The notes under the pieces were generated by a model. It was not told the origin of the DNA, did no database searches, and saw nothing but the letters and a program-made list of their open reading frames with translations. DNA of 64,000 nucleotides from CAYLLN01 sp964384375 (GTDB lineage: Bacteria > Planctomycetota > Planctomycetia > Pirellulales > Pirellulaceae): positions 1 to 64,000 of the forward strand of contig CAYLLN010000005.1 of assembly GCA_964384375.1 (NCBI GenBank), read 5' to 3'. Each line of letters starts with the position of its first letter. Positions within the stretch are counted from its first letter, which is position 1. The translations under genes and the position numbers were made by a program. Below, piece after piece: positions 16,657 to 25,150 of the stretch.

Positions 16657-17861
16657 TGGCCAAAATCTTCTACAGCATGGCGGGCGAGGGACGCGGGCAC
16701 GCGGCTCGCGTTCGCTCGATGGTCGAGGAGTTGCGGCACGAGCACGAGTTGGTGTTGTTCGCTCCCGATCAAGCCTACGAATTTCTCACCCCGAGGTATC
16801 CGGCCGGATTTCCGAACGTGGAGGTCCGCCGCATTCCGGGGCTCAGGTTTCACTACACCCGTGGGCGACTCGATCTGACCCGGTCGGTCGCTTGCGGCCT
16901 GGGCTACTTGTGGAAGATGCCGGGCCTCGTGCGCCAGCTGAAGCGAGTCATTCGCGACGAGCAACCGGACCTGGTGATCGCCGACTTCGAGCCGTCGCTG
17001 CCGCGGGCCGCACGGGCTTGCGGTGTGCCGTTCGTCAGCCTGAACCATCAGCACTTCCTAGTGGCCTGCGACTTGTCGAGCCTGCCGCTTGCGCTGCAAG
17101 GCTACGCCCGGTTGATGGGCTTGGCCGTGCGTGCGCATCATCCCGGACAGGCGGCAACGATTGTCTCGTCGTTCTTTCGGGCGCCGCTCCTCCGCGGTTA
17201 TGAGAACGTCGTTCAGGTTGGCCCGCTCCTGCGGCCGGAAATTCGGAATTTCGCAAATTCCGCGCGAACCCGCGGTGATTACCTGCTGTCCTATCTGCGA
17301 CCAAGCACGCCTAATCGCGTGCTAGAGTTGCTTAAGCTCGCGGGCCGCGAAGTCCGCATCTATGGCCTATCGGGTAATGATGCTGCGGGTGATCCACCCC
17401 CGGATGGCCCGCTTCGCTTCCGCCGCCTGAGCGAGCGGACCTTTGCCGAAGACCTCGCCGGTTGTGCGGCCGTGATCGGCGCGGCCGGCAATCAGACGCT
17501 CGGCGAAGCCCTGTACCTGGGCAAGCCTGTGCTGGCTCTGCCCGAAGAGCGGCATCACGAGCAGCTCATCAACGCCCATTTTTTGCGGCAGATGGGCGCC
17601 GGAGACTTCGAAACGATTGAGTCGGCGGAAGCACGGCACCTGGGGAGCTTCCTCGAAAGGCTCGATGAGTTTGCCGCTGCGGCCGATCGGCAGCACGAGC
17701 GACTCGACGGCACCCCTGCGGCCTTGGCGGCCGTACAGCAGCATTTGCCGATAGTTGGCCCCTCACGCCGTGAGGGCCGGCAGCAAAAGAGGCGTCACTA
17801 TGGCAGGCTAGAAGCCTGCCCCACTTACCCACTACTACAGAACGCAATGAGGAACGGCTAG
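16656..17861 (+). CDS. GT28/MGT-like glycosyltransferase with repeat-derived tail
   Basis: A 401-residue GT-B-fold transferase. KIFYSMAGEGRGHAARVRSM is the glycine-rich N-terminal loop seen in MurG-like and MGT-like enzymes. DLVIADFEPSLPRAARACGVP and SLNHQHF lie in the acceptor half. The donor half has FAEDLAGCAAVIGAAGNQTLGEALYLGKPVLALPEERHHEQ, the usual nucleotide-sugar site. After about residue 365 the sequence becomes very basic and encodes YGRLEACPT from a dispersed hairpin repeat (17799-17820), so the true domain ends earlier and the tail was probably acquired. It is translationally coupled to the phosphoesterase upstream. The RNase R start follows at once. Confidence 0.82.
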   Translation: MAKIFYSMAGEGRGHAARVRSMVEELRHEHELVLFAPDQAYEFLTPRYPAGFPNVEVRRIPGLRFHYTRGRLDLTRSVACGLGYLWKMPGLVRQLKRVIRDEQPDLVIADFEPSLPRAARACGVPFVSLNHQHFLVACDLSSLPLALQGYARLMGLAVRAHHPGQAATIVSSFFRAPLLRGYENVVQVGPLLRPEIRNFANSARTRGDYLLSYLRPSTPNRVLELLKLAGREVRIYGLSGNDAAGDPPPDGPLRFRRLSERTFAEDLAGCAAVIGAAGNQTLGEALYLGKPVLALPEERHHEQLINAHFLRQMGAGDFETIESAEARHLGSFLERLDEFAAAADRQHERLDGTPAALAAVQQHLPIVGPSRREGRQQKRRHYGRLEACPTYPLLQNAMRNG

Positions 17862-17862
17862 A

Positions 17863-20370
17863 TTGAACGAAATGAGTTTTGATCCCACAGAAGAGACAGA
17901 AGAACTGTTTGGCGACGAAGTAACCGAAACGAGTTCAGAGCAAGAAACAAACACAGAATCGGAAGGCGATACCGCACCACGCGAGAAAGCCTCCCCCGCG
18001 GCTCGCAAGCTCGAGCCGATCGTTCTGGCCCACGTGCTCGGGCCCAATTACAAGCCGGTCAAGCCACGCGTCATCGCGAAGCAACTGAAGCTCCCCTCCG
18101 AGCAACATCAGGCCCTGAAGCTGGCGATCCGCCGACTCGTCAAGAGCGGCAAGCTGAGCTATGGGTCGGGGCATTTGGTAAGACCTCCTGCAGGAGGCAG
18201 GAAGCAGGAGGCAGAAAACAGAGGACAGAAGACAGGGGACAGAAGACAGAAAGAGGACACGTCGAGCGATACCATCGGGAAGCTGACGCCTCCCGCTCGC
18301 CAAAGCAAAAACATCGTCACCGGCACGTTCCGGCGGACCGCGGCCGGATTCGGCTTCGTCCGACCGCAAGGGGCAACGCGCGGCGACAAGAGCGGCGATA
18401 TCTATATCCCCGCCAGTTCCACGCTCGATGCTGCCGATCGCGACCTCGTGCGCATCCGTTTGAGCAACCACAAGGCTCGCGGCAAAAAGGGGGAACTGCG
18501 GCAGGCGGGCGAGATCGTCGAAATCGTCGAGCGCGACACGCACCAGTTCGTCGGCGTTTACAAGGAACGCCAAGGAACCAGCTTCGTCGAGGTCGATGGC
18601 AAGGTCTTCGCCCAGCCGATTCCCGTAGGCGACCCCGGCGCGAAAGGAGCTGCCGAGAACGACAAGGTCGTGATTGAGATGGTCCGCTTTCCCACCCACG
18701 CCCATGCGGGCGAGGCGGTCATAGTCGAGGTACTTGGGGCCAAAGGCGCGCCCGGTGTCGATACGCTCTCGATCATCCGCGAGTATGGCCTCCCGGAAGC
18801 ATTTCCCGAGGACGTGCTCGAAGACGCTCGCCGACAGGCCGACGCTTTCGATGAATCGCTCGGCGAAGGCCAGCAGCAGCGGCTCGATCTGACCCGCGAG
18901 ACAATCATCACGATCGACCCGGTCGATGCCCGCGATTTCGACGACGCGATTTCACTCTCGCGGCTGGAGAACGGCCATTGGCAGCTCGGCGTTCACATCG
19001 CCGACGTGGCGCACTTCGTGCCGGCCCGGTCGGCACTCGACCGCGAGGCCCGCGAGCGAGGAACGAGCGTCTATCTGCCCGATCGGGTCATCCCGATGCT
19101 GCCGGAGATTATCAGCAACAACCTCGCCAGCTTGCAGCCGGACAAGGTGCGTTACACGCTGTCGGCGATCATGGAGTTCACGGCCGACGGGGCGTATGTG
19201 GCCGGCGAGGTGAAACGCTCGGCAATTAAAAGCTGCCGGCGGTTCACGTATGAAGAGGTGGACGACTACCTCGCCAAACCTGAAGCGTGGCGCGAGAAGC
19301 TGACGCCGCAGGTGTGGCAACTGCTCGCCCGGATGCACGAGCTGGCGATGATCATGCGGACTCGCCGCCTGGCCGCCGGTTCGATCGAGCTGGCCCTGCC
19401 GGAGGTGAAGATCGACCTCGACAAGCGAGGCGAAGTGGTCGGGGCGCACCTCGTCGTGAACACGGTCAGCCACCAGATCATCGAGGAATTCATGCTGGCG
19501 GCGAACGAGGCGGTCGCCCGGCTCTTGTCGCAGGCGAATGTGAACTTCCTGCGACGGATTCACGAGGCGCCGGACCCGCGCAAGCTGCACGCCCTGACGA
19601 GCTTCGTTCGCGAACTGGGCGTCGAGTGCGAAAGCCTCGAAAGCCGCTTCGAGATCAAGCGAGTGATCGCCGCCGTGGAAGGGCGGCCCGAGGCGCACGC
19701 GGTGAATTACGCGGTGCTGCGGAGCATGCAGAAGGCCGTCTATGGGCCGTCGGACGAAGGGCACTACGCTCTGGCCAAGGAGCACTACTGCCACTTCACG
19801 TCGCCGATCCGGCGGTATCCCGATCTGACGGTCCACCGAATGATCGAAACGCTCGCTCGCGGCAAACGCCCGGCTGACGACCTGGAGCGGATGATCCTCC
19901 TCGGCGATCATTGCAGCGACCGCGAACAGCGGGCTGCCGCGGCGGAGCGTGAGCTGGTGAAGGTGAAGCTGCTCATGTATCTGCACAAGCGGATCGGCGA
20001 GCAGATGGACGCGGTGATCACCGGCGTCGAGGAGTTCGGCCTGTTCGCGCAGGGGACCGAGTTGCCCGCGGAAGGGCTGATCCACGTCGATACGCTCGAC
20101 GACGACTTCTATCGCTTCGACCGGCAGTCGCACAGCCTCGCCGGCTACCGGAGCGGCAACCGGTATCGCCTCGGGGACGTGATCCGCGTCGAAGTGGCCC
20201 ACGTTAACGTCGATACGCGGGAACTCGATTTCCGCATCGTCAAACGGCTGGGGAGCAAACATCGCAAAACGCCCGACGCCCGCGGCGGCGCGAAGAAACG
20301 ATCGCAGCCGGAGAAGAGCCCACCTGGAAATAGGCCGTCAGGAAAGAAGCCGCGAGGCCGGCGTAGGTAG
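17863..20370 (+). CDS. rnr: Ribonuclease R (3'-5' exoribonuclease) with a repeat-derived linker
   Basis: An 835-residue RNase II-family exonuclease that degrades structured RNA. An acidic N-terminus precedes a winged-helix domain (about 45-105). The first cold-shock domain begins at VTGTFRRTAAGFGFVRP (about 150). The catalytic RNB domain has DPVDARDFDDAIS (about 350-362), PEIISNNLASLQP and HFTSPIRRYPDLTVHR. An S1 domain begins GEQMDAVITGVEEFGLFAQG, and the tail (about 800-835) is Lys/Arg-rich. Between the winged helix and cold-shock domain, about 40 residues (about 108-147) derive from interspersed repeats (18186-18301), ending IGKLTPPARQ. The TTG at 17863 fits a GAGGA ribosome site, while the ATG at 17872 is the alternative. 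The reading frame stays open, so the enzyme is probably functional. Confidence 0.95.
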   Translation: MNEMSFDPTEETEELFGDEVTETSSEQETNTESEGDTAPREKASPAARKLEPIVLAHVLGPNYKPVKPRVIAKQLKLPSEQHQALKLAIRRLVKSGKLSYGSGHLVRPPAGGRKQEAENRGQKTGDRRQKEDTSSDTIGKLTPPARQSKNIVTGTFRRTAAGFGFVRPQGATRGDKSGDIYIPASSTLDAADRDLVRIRLSNHKARGKKGELRQAGEIVEIVERDTHQFVGVYKERQGTSFVEVDGKVFAQPIPVGDPGAKGAAENDKVVIEMVRFPTHAHAGEAVIVEVLGAKGAPGVDTLSIIREYGLPEAFPEDVLEDARRQADAFDESLGEGQQQRLDLTRETIITIDPVDARDFDDAISLSRLENGHWQLGVHIADVAHFVPARSALDREARERGTSVYLPDRVIPMLPEIISNNLASLQPDKVRYTLSAIMEFTADGAYVAGEVKRSAIKSCRRFTYEEVDDYLAKPEAWREKLTPQVWQLLARMHELAMIMRTRRLAAGSIELALPEVKIDLDKRGEVVGAHLVVNTVSHQIIEEFMLAANEAVARLLSQANVNFLRRIHEAPDPRKLHALTSFVRELGVECESLESRFEIKRVIAAVEGRPEAHAVNYAVLRSMQKAVYGPSDEGHYALAKEHYCHFTSPIRRYPDLTVHRMIETLARGKRPADDLERMILLGDHCSDREQRAAAAERELVKVKLLMYLHKRIGEQMDAVITGVEEFGLFAQGTELPAEGLIHVDTLDDDFYRFDRQSHSLAGYRSGNRYRLGDVIRVEVAHVNVDTRELDFRIVKRLGSKHRKTPDARGGAKKRSQPEKSPPGNRPSGKKPRGRRR
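18186..18301. repeat. Repeat insertion inside rnr
   Basis: Bases 18186-18254 are built from AGGAGGCAG, AGAGGACAG and AGAAGACAG-like short units. Bases 18273-18301 are the right half of the REPIN-like element (CATCGGGAAGCTGACGCCT, then CCCGCTCGCC). The stretch length keeps the reading frame of RNase R. It falls exactly in the linker between two folded domains, where an insertion would be tolerated. Confidence 0.8.
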
Positions 20371-20376
20371 TGTGTG

Positions 20377-20796
20377 ATGACTGCAGAAAAGAAGAAACCA
20401 CTTGCGTGGCTCCTTCTTGCCGAGGAGCGGATTCGCTCGGCGCAAGCGGCGGGCCAGTTCGACAAACTTCCCGGCCTCGGCCAGCCAATTCCCGGCATCG
20501 ATGATCCGCACGACGAGAATTGGTGGATCAAGGAGAAGCTGAAGCGCGAGCAACTGGCGGTCCTGCCACCGGCTTTGGAACTGCGGCTGGATGTGGAGCG
20601 GACGCTGGCCAGAATCGCGGTGCTCAAGGGCGAGCTTGAAGTCCGTCAGGAAGTCGCGGCACTCAACGAGCGGATTCGGAAGCAAAGCTTTGCCGCCTGC
20701 ACCGGCCCGAGCATCGACGTGATGCTGCTGGAGATCGACGAAGTGGTCGCCCAGTGGCGCGCGGGGCAACAGGAAGTTCTTGCTACCAAGTCATGA
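20377..20796 (+). CDS. DUF1992 / DnaJ-homologue-subfamily-C28-like protein
   Basis: A 139-residue protein (a GTG one codon upstream is possible). It has the family's conserved opening: WLLLAEERIRSAQAAGQFDKLPGLGQPI, then WWIKEKLKREQLAVLPPALELR and a helical remainder ending in VVAQWRAGQQ. The domain occurs in bacteria and in the DNAJC28 protein of eukaryotes, and its biochemical role is not established. It starts 6 bases after the RNase R stop, so it is probably cotranscribed. Its 3' end overlaps the convergent TauE/SafE gene by 14 bases. Confidence 0.85.
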   Translation: MTAEKKKPLAWLLLAEERIRSAQAAGQFDKLPGLGQPIPGIDDPHDENWWIKEKLKREQLAVLPPALELRLDVERTLARIAVLKGELEVRQEVAALNERIRKQSFAACTGPSIDVMLLEIDEVVAQWRAGQQEVLATKS

Positions 20797-21520
20797 CGAG
20801 CTTAATGCCCGCAATCACGAGCACAAACGCGAGGAGCAACTGAATTGCCCGCACGGGAAGCTTGTTGCTGCCAAGGTACGATCCCAACGTGCCACCTACC
20901 GCCGCAGCGATCGCGAAGATCCAGGCGACTGACGGTACGGGCTGCCCGCTCGTCGCCAGGCCTACAAGTCCCGCCGTCGAGTTGACCAAGATGAACAGCA
21001 CCGAAACGGCCGCGGCTTGCTTCGTGTGGGCCCAGCGGGCAAACATCAGCAAGGGAGTCAAGAAGATTCCGCCGCCCGTTCCGGTCAGGCCGGAAAGCAA
21101 TCCGATGACGCCACCCAGGCCAATTGCCAGCGGCATGGGAGGCAGCTTCGTGGTGGCCGGATCGCCCGGCTTGACCAGCAGCCGCACGGCCGAGGCGAGG
21201 AGCACGAGACCAACCAGAATTTTGAATGCGTCGGTGGGCAATTTGATGTAGCCGCCAAGGAACGCCGCGGGGATCGAAAGCACGGCGAACGGCCAGAACA
21301 ATCGCCAGGAGAAATGCCCAGCGCGGACGAACTGAATCGTGCCGATGGTCGCGACAAGAATATTGAGAACGAGCGCCGTCGGCTTAATAGTTCCTGTAGC
21401 GAAGCCGAGCAGCGTCATCGTCGCGATGTAGCCCGATGCTCCGGCGTGGCCTACGGAGGAATAGAGAAACGCGACAACAACGATGGCAAGGGCGGCAATC
21501 GCGATTTGAGATTCGTCCAT
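20783..21520 (-). CDS. TauE/SafE-family membrane exporter
   Basis: A 245-residue inner-membrane protein with about seven or eight helices. Family landmarks are VVAFLYSSVGHAGASGYIATM near the N-terminus and the repeated GLLSGLTGTGGGIFLTPLLMF in the middle, the two related glycine-rich halves of the TauE/SafE fold. Members export sulfite, sulfoacetate or other small organosulfur anions, but the substrate here is not shown by context. It converges on the DUF1992 gene with a 14-base overlap. Confidence 0.9.
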   Translation of the reverse strand: MDESQIAIAALAIVVVAFLYSSVGHAGASGYIATMTLLGFATGTIKPTALVLNILVATIGTIQFVRAGHFSWRLFWPFAVLSIPAAFLGGYIKLPTDAFKILVGLVLLASAVRLLVKPGDPATTKLPPMPLAIGLGGVIGLLSGLTGTGGGIFLTPLLMFARWAHTKQAAAVSVLFILVNSTAGLVGLATSGQPVPSVAWIFAIAAAVGGTLGSYLGSNKLPVRAIQLLLAFVLVIAGIKLVMTW

Positions 21521-21559
21521 GCGCCGATTGTAGTTGCTGATGACGCAAATACTGCCGCG

Positions 21560-22576
21560 TTACTTTCTCTTCTCTCCCAGCGGCACGTCGCGGAACGCCT
21601 TGTGGCAGGCGGAGCAATTCTTGTTGACCAGCTCAAATGCGGCTGCCGCTTGCTTCAGCGTCTCTTCCGATGCCGGCGCTTTGAGAGCGTCTTCCAGCTG
21701 CTGGGCCGCCGTTTCGCTCGCCTTCAGCATCTCCATAAACTGGGCCGGCTCCTTCATCGCCGCCTCGGTCCGCATCAGCTCGGTGAAGTGTTCGCGCAGG
21801 AGCAATGCTTCGTGAGCCGGGGCGAGTGCCGGATGATCCGGCGGCGTCTTCCAGCCGGCAGCGGCGATTAACTTGAGATGATCGTGGGTGTGCTCCACTT
21901 CGATCATCGCCTCCGCCATCGGCGGAATCTTGGCCGTTTCGGGAAAATCGGGGTTCAATTCATCGAGCAACTTGTCGTCGAGCCGCTTTGCCTCGCGAGC
22001 CGAAGCGTAGAGGCCGCGGTAACCTTCACTCGTACCGGCTATCCTGAGCACCGATTCGGCCAGCGCCGGATCGAGCAACCCGGCCGAGACGCAAGCCACT
22101 GCCGAGGCCGATGGACTCCGATGCTTGCCGTGATGGCAGTGGATGTAGATCGGTCCCGGCAGATCGCGGACCGCCTTAGCCAGTTCCTTCACGCGGTTTT
22201 CGGGAACGCCGTCGTAGCCGTGCGGCAGGTGAACGTAGCGCAGGCCGTACTTTTTCGTGGCAGCGACATCGGGTGTCGCGCCATCGACGCTGATGACTGT
22301 CTTCACGCCCAGATCGGCCAGTTCCTTGAACGCCGGCTCACCGACTGGCTGTCCGCCGGAAATGACTTTCTCGTGAATGCGAATGGCGTTAGGGAGAAAC
22401 CTCACAGCGAGCTTCTCAAACTCGCCTTTCACAGGGGTTGCGGTAGGCTGTGCAGCGACTGGGGCGGCAGGCGTAATCGCCGGAGTAGCCACAGGCGGAG
22501 CCGATTGCTGGCAGCCGACGGCGAGCGCCAGGGCTAGACATTGGCCGACAGGAAGGAAGGTGCGACGAAGGGACAT
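21560..22576 (-). CDS. Lipoprotein fusing a tyrosine-phosphatase-like domain to a cytochrome c motif
   Basis: A 338-residue lipoprotein from the ATG at 22576. Its signal MSLRRTFLPVGQCLALALAV leads to a lipobox Cys (VGCQQ), so an upstream in-frame start at 22687 is unlikely. A proline/alanine linker precedes a dual-specificity phosphatase-like domain with ISGGQPVGEPAFKELADLGVKT, VISVDG and the catalytic loop IHCHHGKHRSPSA (HCx5R). A C-terminal helical region carries a single heme-binding CSACH near the end (NKNCSACHKAFRDVP). The protein thus combines a Cys-dependent phosphatase loop with a c-type cytochrome outside the cytoplasm. Substrate and redox partner are unknown. Confidence 0.85.
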   Translation of the reverse strand: MSLRRTFLPVGQCLALALAVGCQQSAPPVATPAITPAAPVAAQPTATPVKGEFEKLAVRFLPNAIRIHEKVISGGQPVGEPAFKELADLGVKTVISVDGATPDVAATKKYGLRYVHLPHGYDGVPENRVKELAKAVRDLPGPIYIHCHHGKHRSPSASAVACVSAGLLDPALAESVLRIAGTSEGYRGLYASAREAKRLDDKLLDELNPDFPETAKIPPMAEAMIEVEHTHDHLKLIAAAGWKTPPDHPALAPAHEALLLREHFTELMRTEAAMKEPAQFMEMLKASETAAQQLEDALKAPASEETLKQAAAAFELVNKNCSACHKAFRDVPLGEKRK

Positions 22577-22784
22577 GACTTGCTCCACGATGGCCGAATT
22601 CCGCCTGCTCGCCGCGGGCATCCCCTCACCACGGCAGCCGTTCGCCAGTCGGTACAGCTTACCACAGCGGAGCGTTACATTTGGCACAGGTCGTTACATT
22701 CCGTCAATCGTTGCCCGCGCAGTTTCCGACGCAATGCATAGGTCTTTCCAAAGGGCGGTTTCCTATCGACGAAGAGCTTGAGCT

Positions 22785-23297
22785 ATGTCCCTTCGCACGG
22801 ATTGCATCTCGGTGGTCGTCATCGCGACACTCTGCCTGGCCGCACTTCCCGTCCTCGGCGAATCGCTGGGAGGTGGCTGCCCGCACTGTGCGGGACAGAT
22901 CGTCTATCACGACGTCATCACGCACGTCTGCAAGACCGTCCCCGACAAGAAGCAAAAGAAGAAGACGGTCTATGAAGTGAAGGAAGTCCCCTTCTGCCTG
23001 CACAAGCTGCCCCCTCTGTTCGGTCATCATGGCGAGTGCTGCGACGAGTGCCGCGAGTGCGGCTGCGTGCGGTACAAAAAAGTGCTGATGAAGAAAGAGA
23101 TCGTCTGCGAGGAGATTTGCACGACGAAGTGCGTGGTCGAGGAAGTCGTCGAGCGCGTCCCGTGCCGCGTCTGCTGCCCGGCATGCCCGAACTATCAGGC
23201 CGCAGCCCCCGCGATGCCCGTGGCTGAGCCACTCGCCGATCAGGAACTCGTGCCGATTCCGCTGCCAGTGGGACTGGGGCCGCAGACGGTGCGGTAA
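22785..23297 (+). CDS. Secreted cysteine-rich protein
   Basis: A 170-residue protein with a signal peptide ending about LPVLGE. The mature part has many Cys pairs: GGCPHCAG, HGECCDECRECGCV, CEEICTTKCVVEEV and CRVCCPACPN. Interspersed are VxEVxEVPFC-like repeats rich in Lys and Val. No enzyme motif is visible. Similar Cys-rich secreted proteins are common in planctomycetes and are thought to be cell-wall or surface components cross-linked by disulfides. That role is inference here. It is divergent from the phosphatase/cytochrome lipoprotein gene and converges on the porin gene. Confidence 0.65.
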   Translation: MSLRTDCISVVVIATLCLAALPVLGESLGGGCPHCAGQIVYHDVITHVCKTVPDKKQKKKTVYEVKEVPFCLHKLPPLFGHHGECCDECRECGCVRYKKVLMKKEIVCEEICTTKCVVEEVVERVPCRVCCPACPNYQAAAPAMPVAEPLADQELVPIPLPVGLGPQTVR

Positions 23298-23348
23298 GCT
23301 GCAAGCGCCGTGATTGGCTGTCGCCAACCACAGCCACCCCGAGTCCAA

Positions 23349-24842
23349 CTACCAGTTGAAGTCGAACCGCATGCCGATCAGGTCGGATTCGGTTGCACCA
23401 AAGGGCGTGTCTTCGCTCGTCACTGGGTGAATCCAGTCAAACATCACGCGGATGCGGTCGGACCAGTACCAGTTGAAGCCGACCGTCAGGTCGTTGTACT
23501 GCCCTTCATCGACCTCCTTAAAGCCGACGTAAGAGATTCGGGCTTTCGCTTCCCACGCTCCGGAACCCATTCCGCCCGGAACCCAGAAGAAGTTGGTGTA
23601 GGGGACGTTGCGTCCGAACTGTGCCCCGTGCTGGCCGAAGCGCTCGTAAATCCGATTCTCGCCCGTGAGAAAGTAGCTGCAATAGACGTAGCCGCCGTAG
23701 AGCGTGGCCGGGTCTTCGTCGATCAGGTTCACGCTGGAGATGAAAAGCTCGCTCTGCACCGAGAACGGACCCATCACGGTCGCGAGTTCCAGGTTGCCGG
23801 TCGTGTAGGCGGTGGCGGGAAGCACGCCCGTGTCGATCATGAACGGCCCTTCATGCACCTGCGGGCGAGTGCGCAGGCGAACCTGATCGTTGAAATCGTC
23901 GGTGTAAAGGATGCCGACGCCGGTGTGGATCAAATATCGGCCATTGGACGCTTCGTCGTAATACGGCAGATAGGTGAGTCGGCCGCTGATTCGCGTTCCC
24001 TGGCGAGCGCCGATCGATTCTTTTGTCGATTCGCTCACGCTGTCGAAGAAGATGCCGGTCGTCCAGGTAAAGTTCTGGCTCTCGCTCACGCCGTAGATCG
24101 CGGTCCCCACTTCGCGGTCGGCGGCGAAAACCGTTTGCGTTGGAATCGAACGTTCGAGAAAGATATTGTTCGTGTCGTTGGTGACTTGTTCCAAACTGAA
24201 GGGCACGAAGAAATTGCCGATTCGCCAACGATTGCCGCCAAACGGGATGTCATTCATCGAGAAGTAAGCATCCTTCACGTCGGCAGTCGGCGTGATCGTG
24301 CCATCCCCCGCCTCCGGTTCAATGTCGATCTGCAAGCGGAAGTCGTACTGGCCGTAGCCCGTGCCATCGGCGAGGAGTCGCAGGCGGCGGAACTCAAAGT
24401 AGTTCTCGCCCGGAACTGGCGGGTCGGCATACGCCCAGTTGATATAGTCCATCTGCACGTGGCCGCCGAGCTTGACGGTCCACTTTTCATTGGACAGATC
24501 GGTCCACCCATCTTTCTCCTTATTGTCCGCCTTGGGTGCCGCCGGTTTGGGAGCAGATGGTGCTGCGCCACCTTGAGCCGCCGTCGATTCTGCAGCGAAC
24601 TGTTCGAGCCGTGCGAGCCGTTCCAAGATCGATGCCGATTCGGTAGCCTCGGTCGCCGTCCACAGTGCGGGATCAACCGTCAGCGGCACCGGAGCGGGCG
24701 GAGTGGGTTGGAACGGCACGGCATATTCCGGCGGCGGTTGAGCCACAGCAGATTGCCGGCTAACCACCAGCGCAAGCATGATGGTCCAGAGCGCTGCAGT
24801 GGCCCAGCGCGCGAGAACAGCAGAATGACGAAGCTGATTCAT
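23349..24842 (-). CDS. OprO/OprP-type porin
   Basis: A 497-residue outer-membrane protein. A signal peptide (about residues 1-34) is followed by a short coiled coil (SASILERLARLEQFAAES) and an Ala/Pro/Lys linker, then the barrel starting WTVKLGGHVQMDYINWAY. Typical porin segments include YFEFRRLRLLADGTGYGQYDFRLQ, KDAYFSMNDIPFGG, FFVPFSLEQVT and the final GATESDLIGMRFDFNW ending in an aromatic residue. This resembles phosphate/pyrophosphate-selective porins. In planctomycetes such proteins are numerous and the solute cannot be assigned from sequence. The coiled coil may tether the porin to the cell wall. Confidence 0.9.
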   Translation of the reverse strand: MNQLRHSAVLARWATAALWTIMLALVVSRQSAVAQPPPEYAVPFQPTPPAPVPLTVDPALWTATEATESASILERLARLEQFAAESTAAQGGAAPSAPKPAAPKADNKEKDGWTDLSNEKWTVKLGGHVQMDYINWAYADPPVPGENYFEFRRLRLLADGTGYGQYDFRLQIDIEPEAGDGTITPTADVKDAYFSMNDIPFGGNRWRIGNFFVPFSLEQVTNDTNNIFLERSIPTQTVFAADREVGTAIYGVSESQNFTWTTGIFFDSVSESTKESIGARQGTRISGRLTYLPYYDEASNGRYLIHTGVGILYTDDFNDQVRLRTRPQVHEGPFMIDTGVLPATAYTTGNLELATVMGPFSVQSELFISSVNLIDEDPATLYGGYVYCSYFLTGENRIYERFGQHGAQFGRNVPYTNFFWVPGGMGSGAWEAKARISYVGFKEVDEGQYNDLTVGFNWYWSDRIRVMFDWIHPVTSEDTPFGATESDLIGMRFDFNW

Positions 24843-25150
24843 CGGATAGCGATCCTGACAGCTCCGGTCTTCCTCTGGTGGTCCAGTCGGCCCGGCTTAG
24901 CGTGCAATGTGCTTGGTGTCACCTCAAAGTTCAGCGGTTTGGCCCAACTGCTACGACCGCTCTACCTTCCGGCAGTATCGAGCGGCGGGGTGGCAAACCT
25001 TGAGGATTGTGACGGTAACGCGCCCGCTAGCGAGAAAATGCCAGCGGCGTTCAGACTGAATACTCAAAACGCAATAACCCGCTCTTCCTCCACGCGCCGC
25101 TAGCGGCTAATCTCCGCCCCCCCTGGGATCATCGCGCGAGGAGTCTGCGC
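24843..25150. other. Divergent intergenic region (308 bp)
   Basis: Lies between the porin (minus) and HTTM (plus) genes and must hold both promoters, but no convincing -35/-10 pair is seen. It contains two GCTAGCG-type words (25025-25032 and 25097-25108, the latter the palindrome GCCGCTAGCGGC). A purine-rich GAGGAG at 25138-25143 is the likely ribosome site for the HTTM gene. Confidence 0.4.

Noticed and set aside
18952..20262. A 436-residue minus-strand ORF
   Set aside because: It is the antisense frame of RNase R and has no family motif.
23310..25103. A 597-residue plus-strand ORF
   Set aside because: It is the antisense shadow of the porin gene. Its amino-acid make-up is that of a reverse frame, and only the end runs into the intergenic region.
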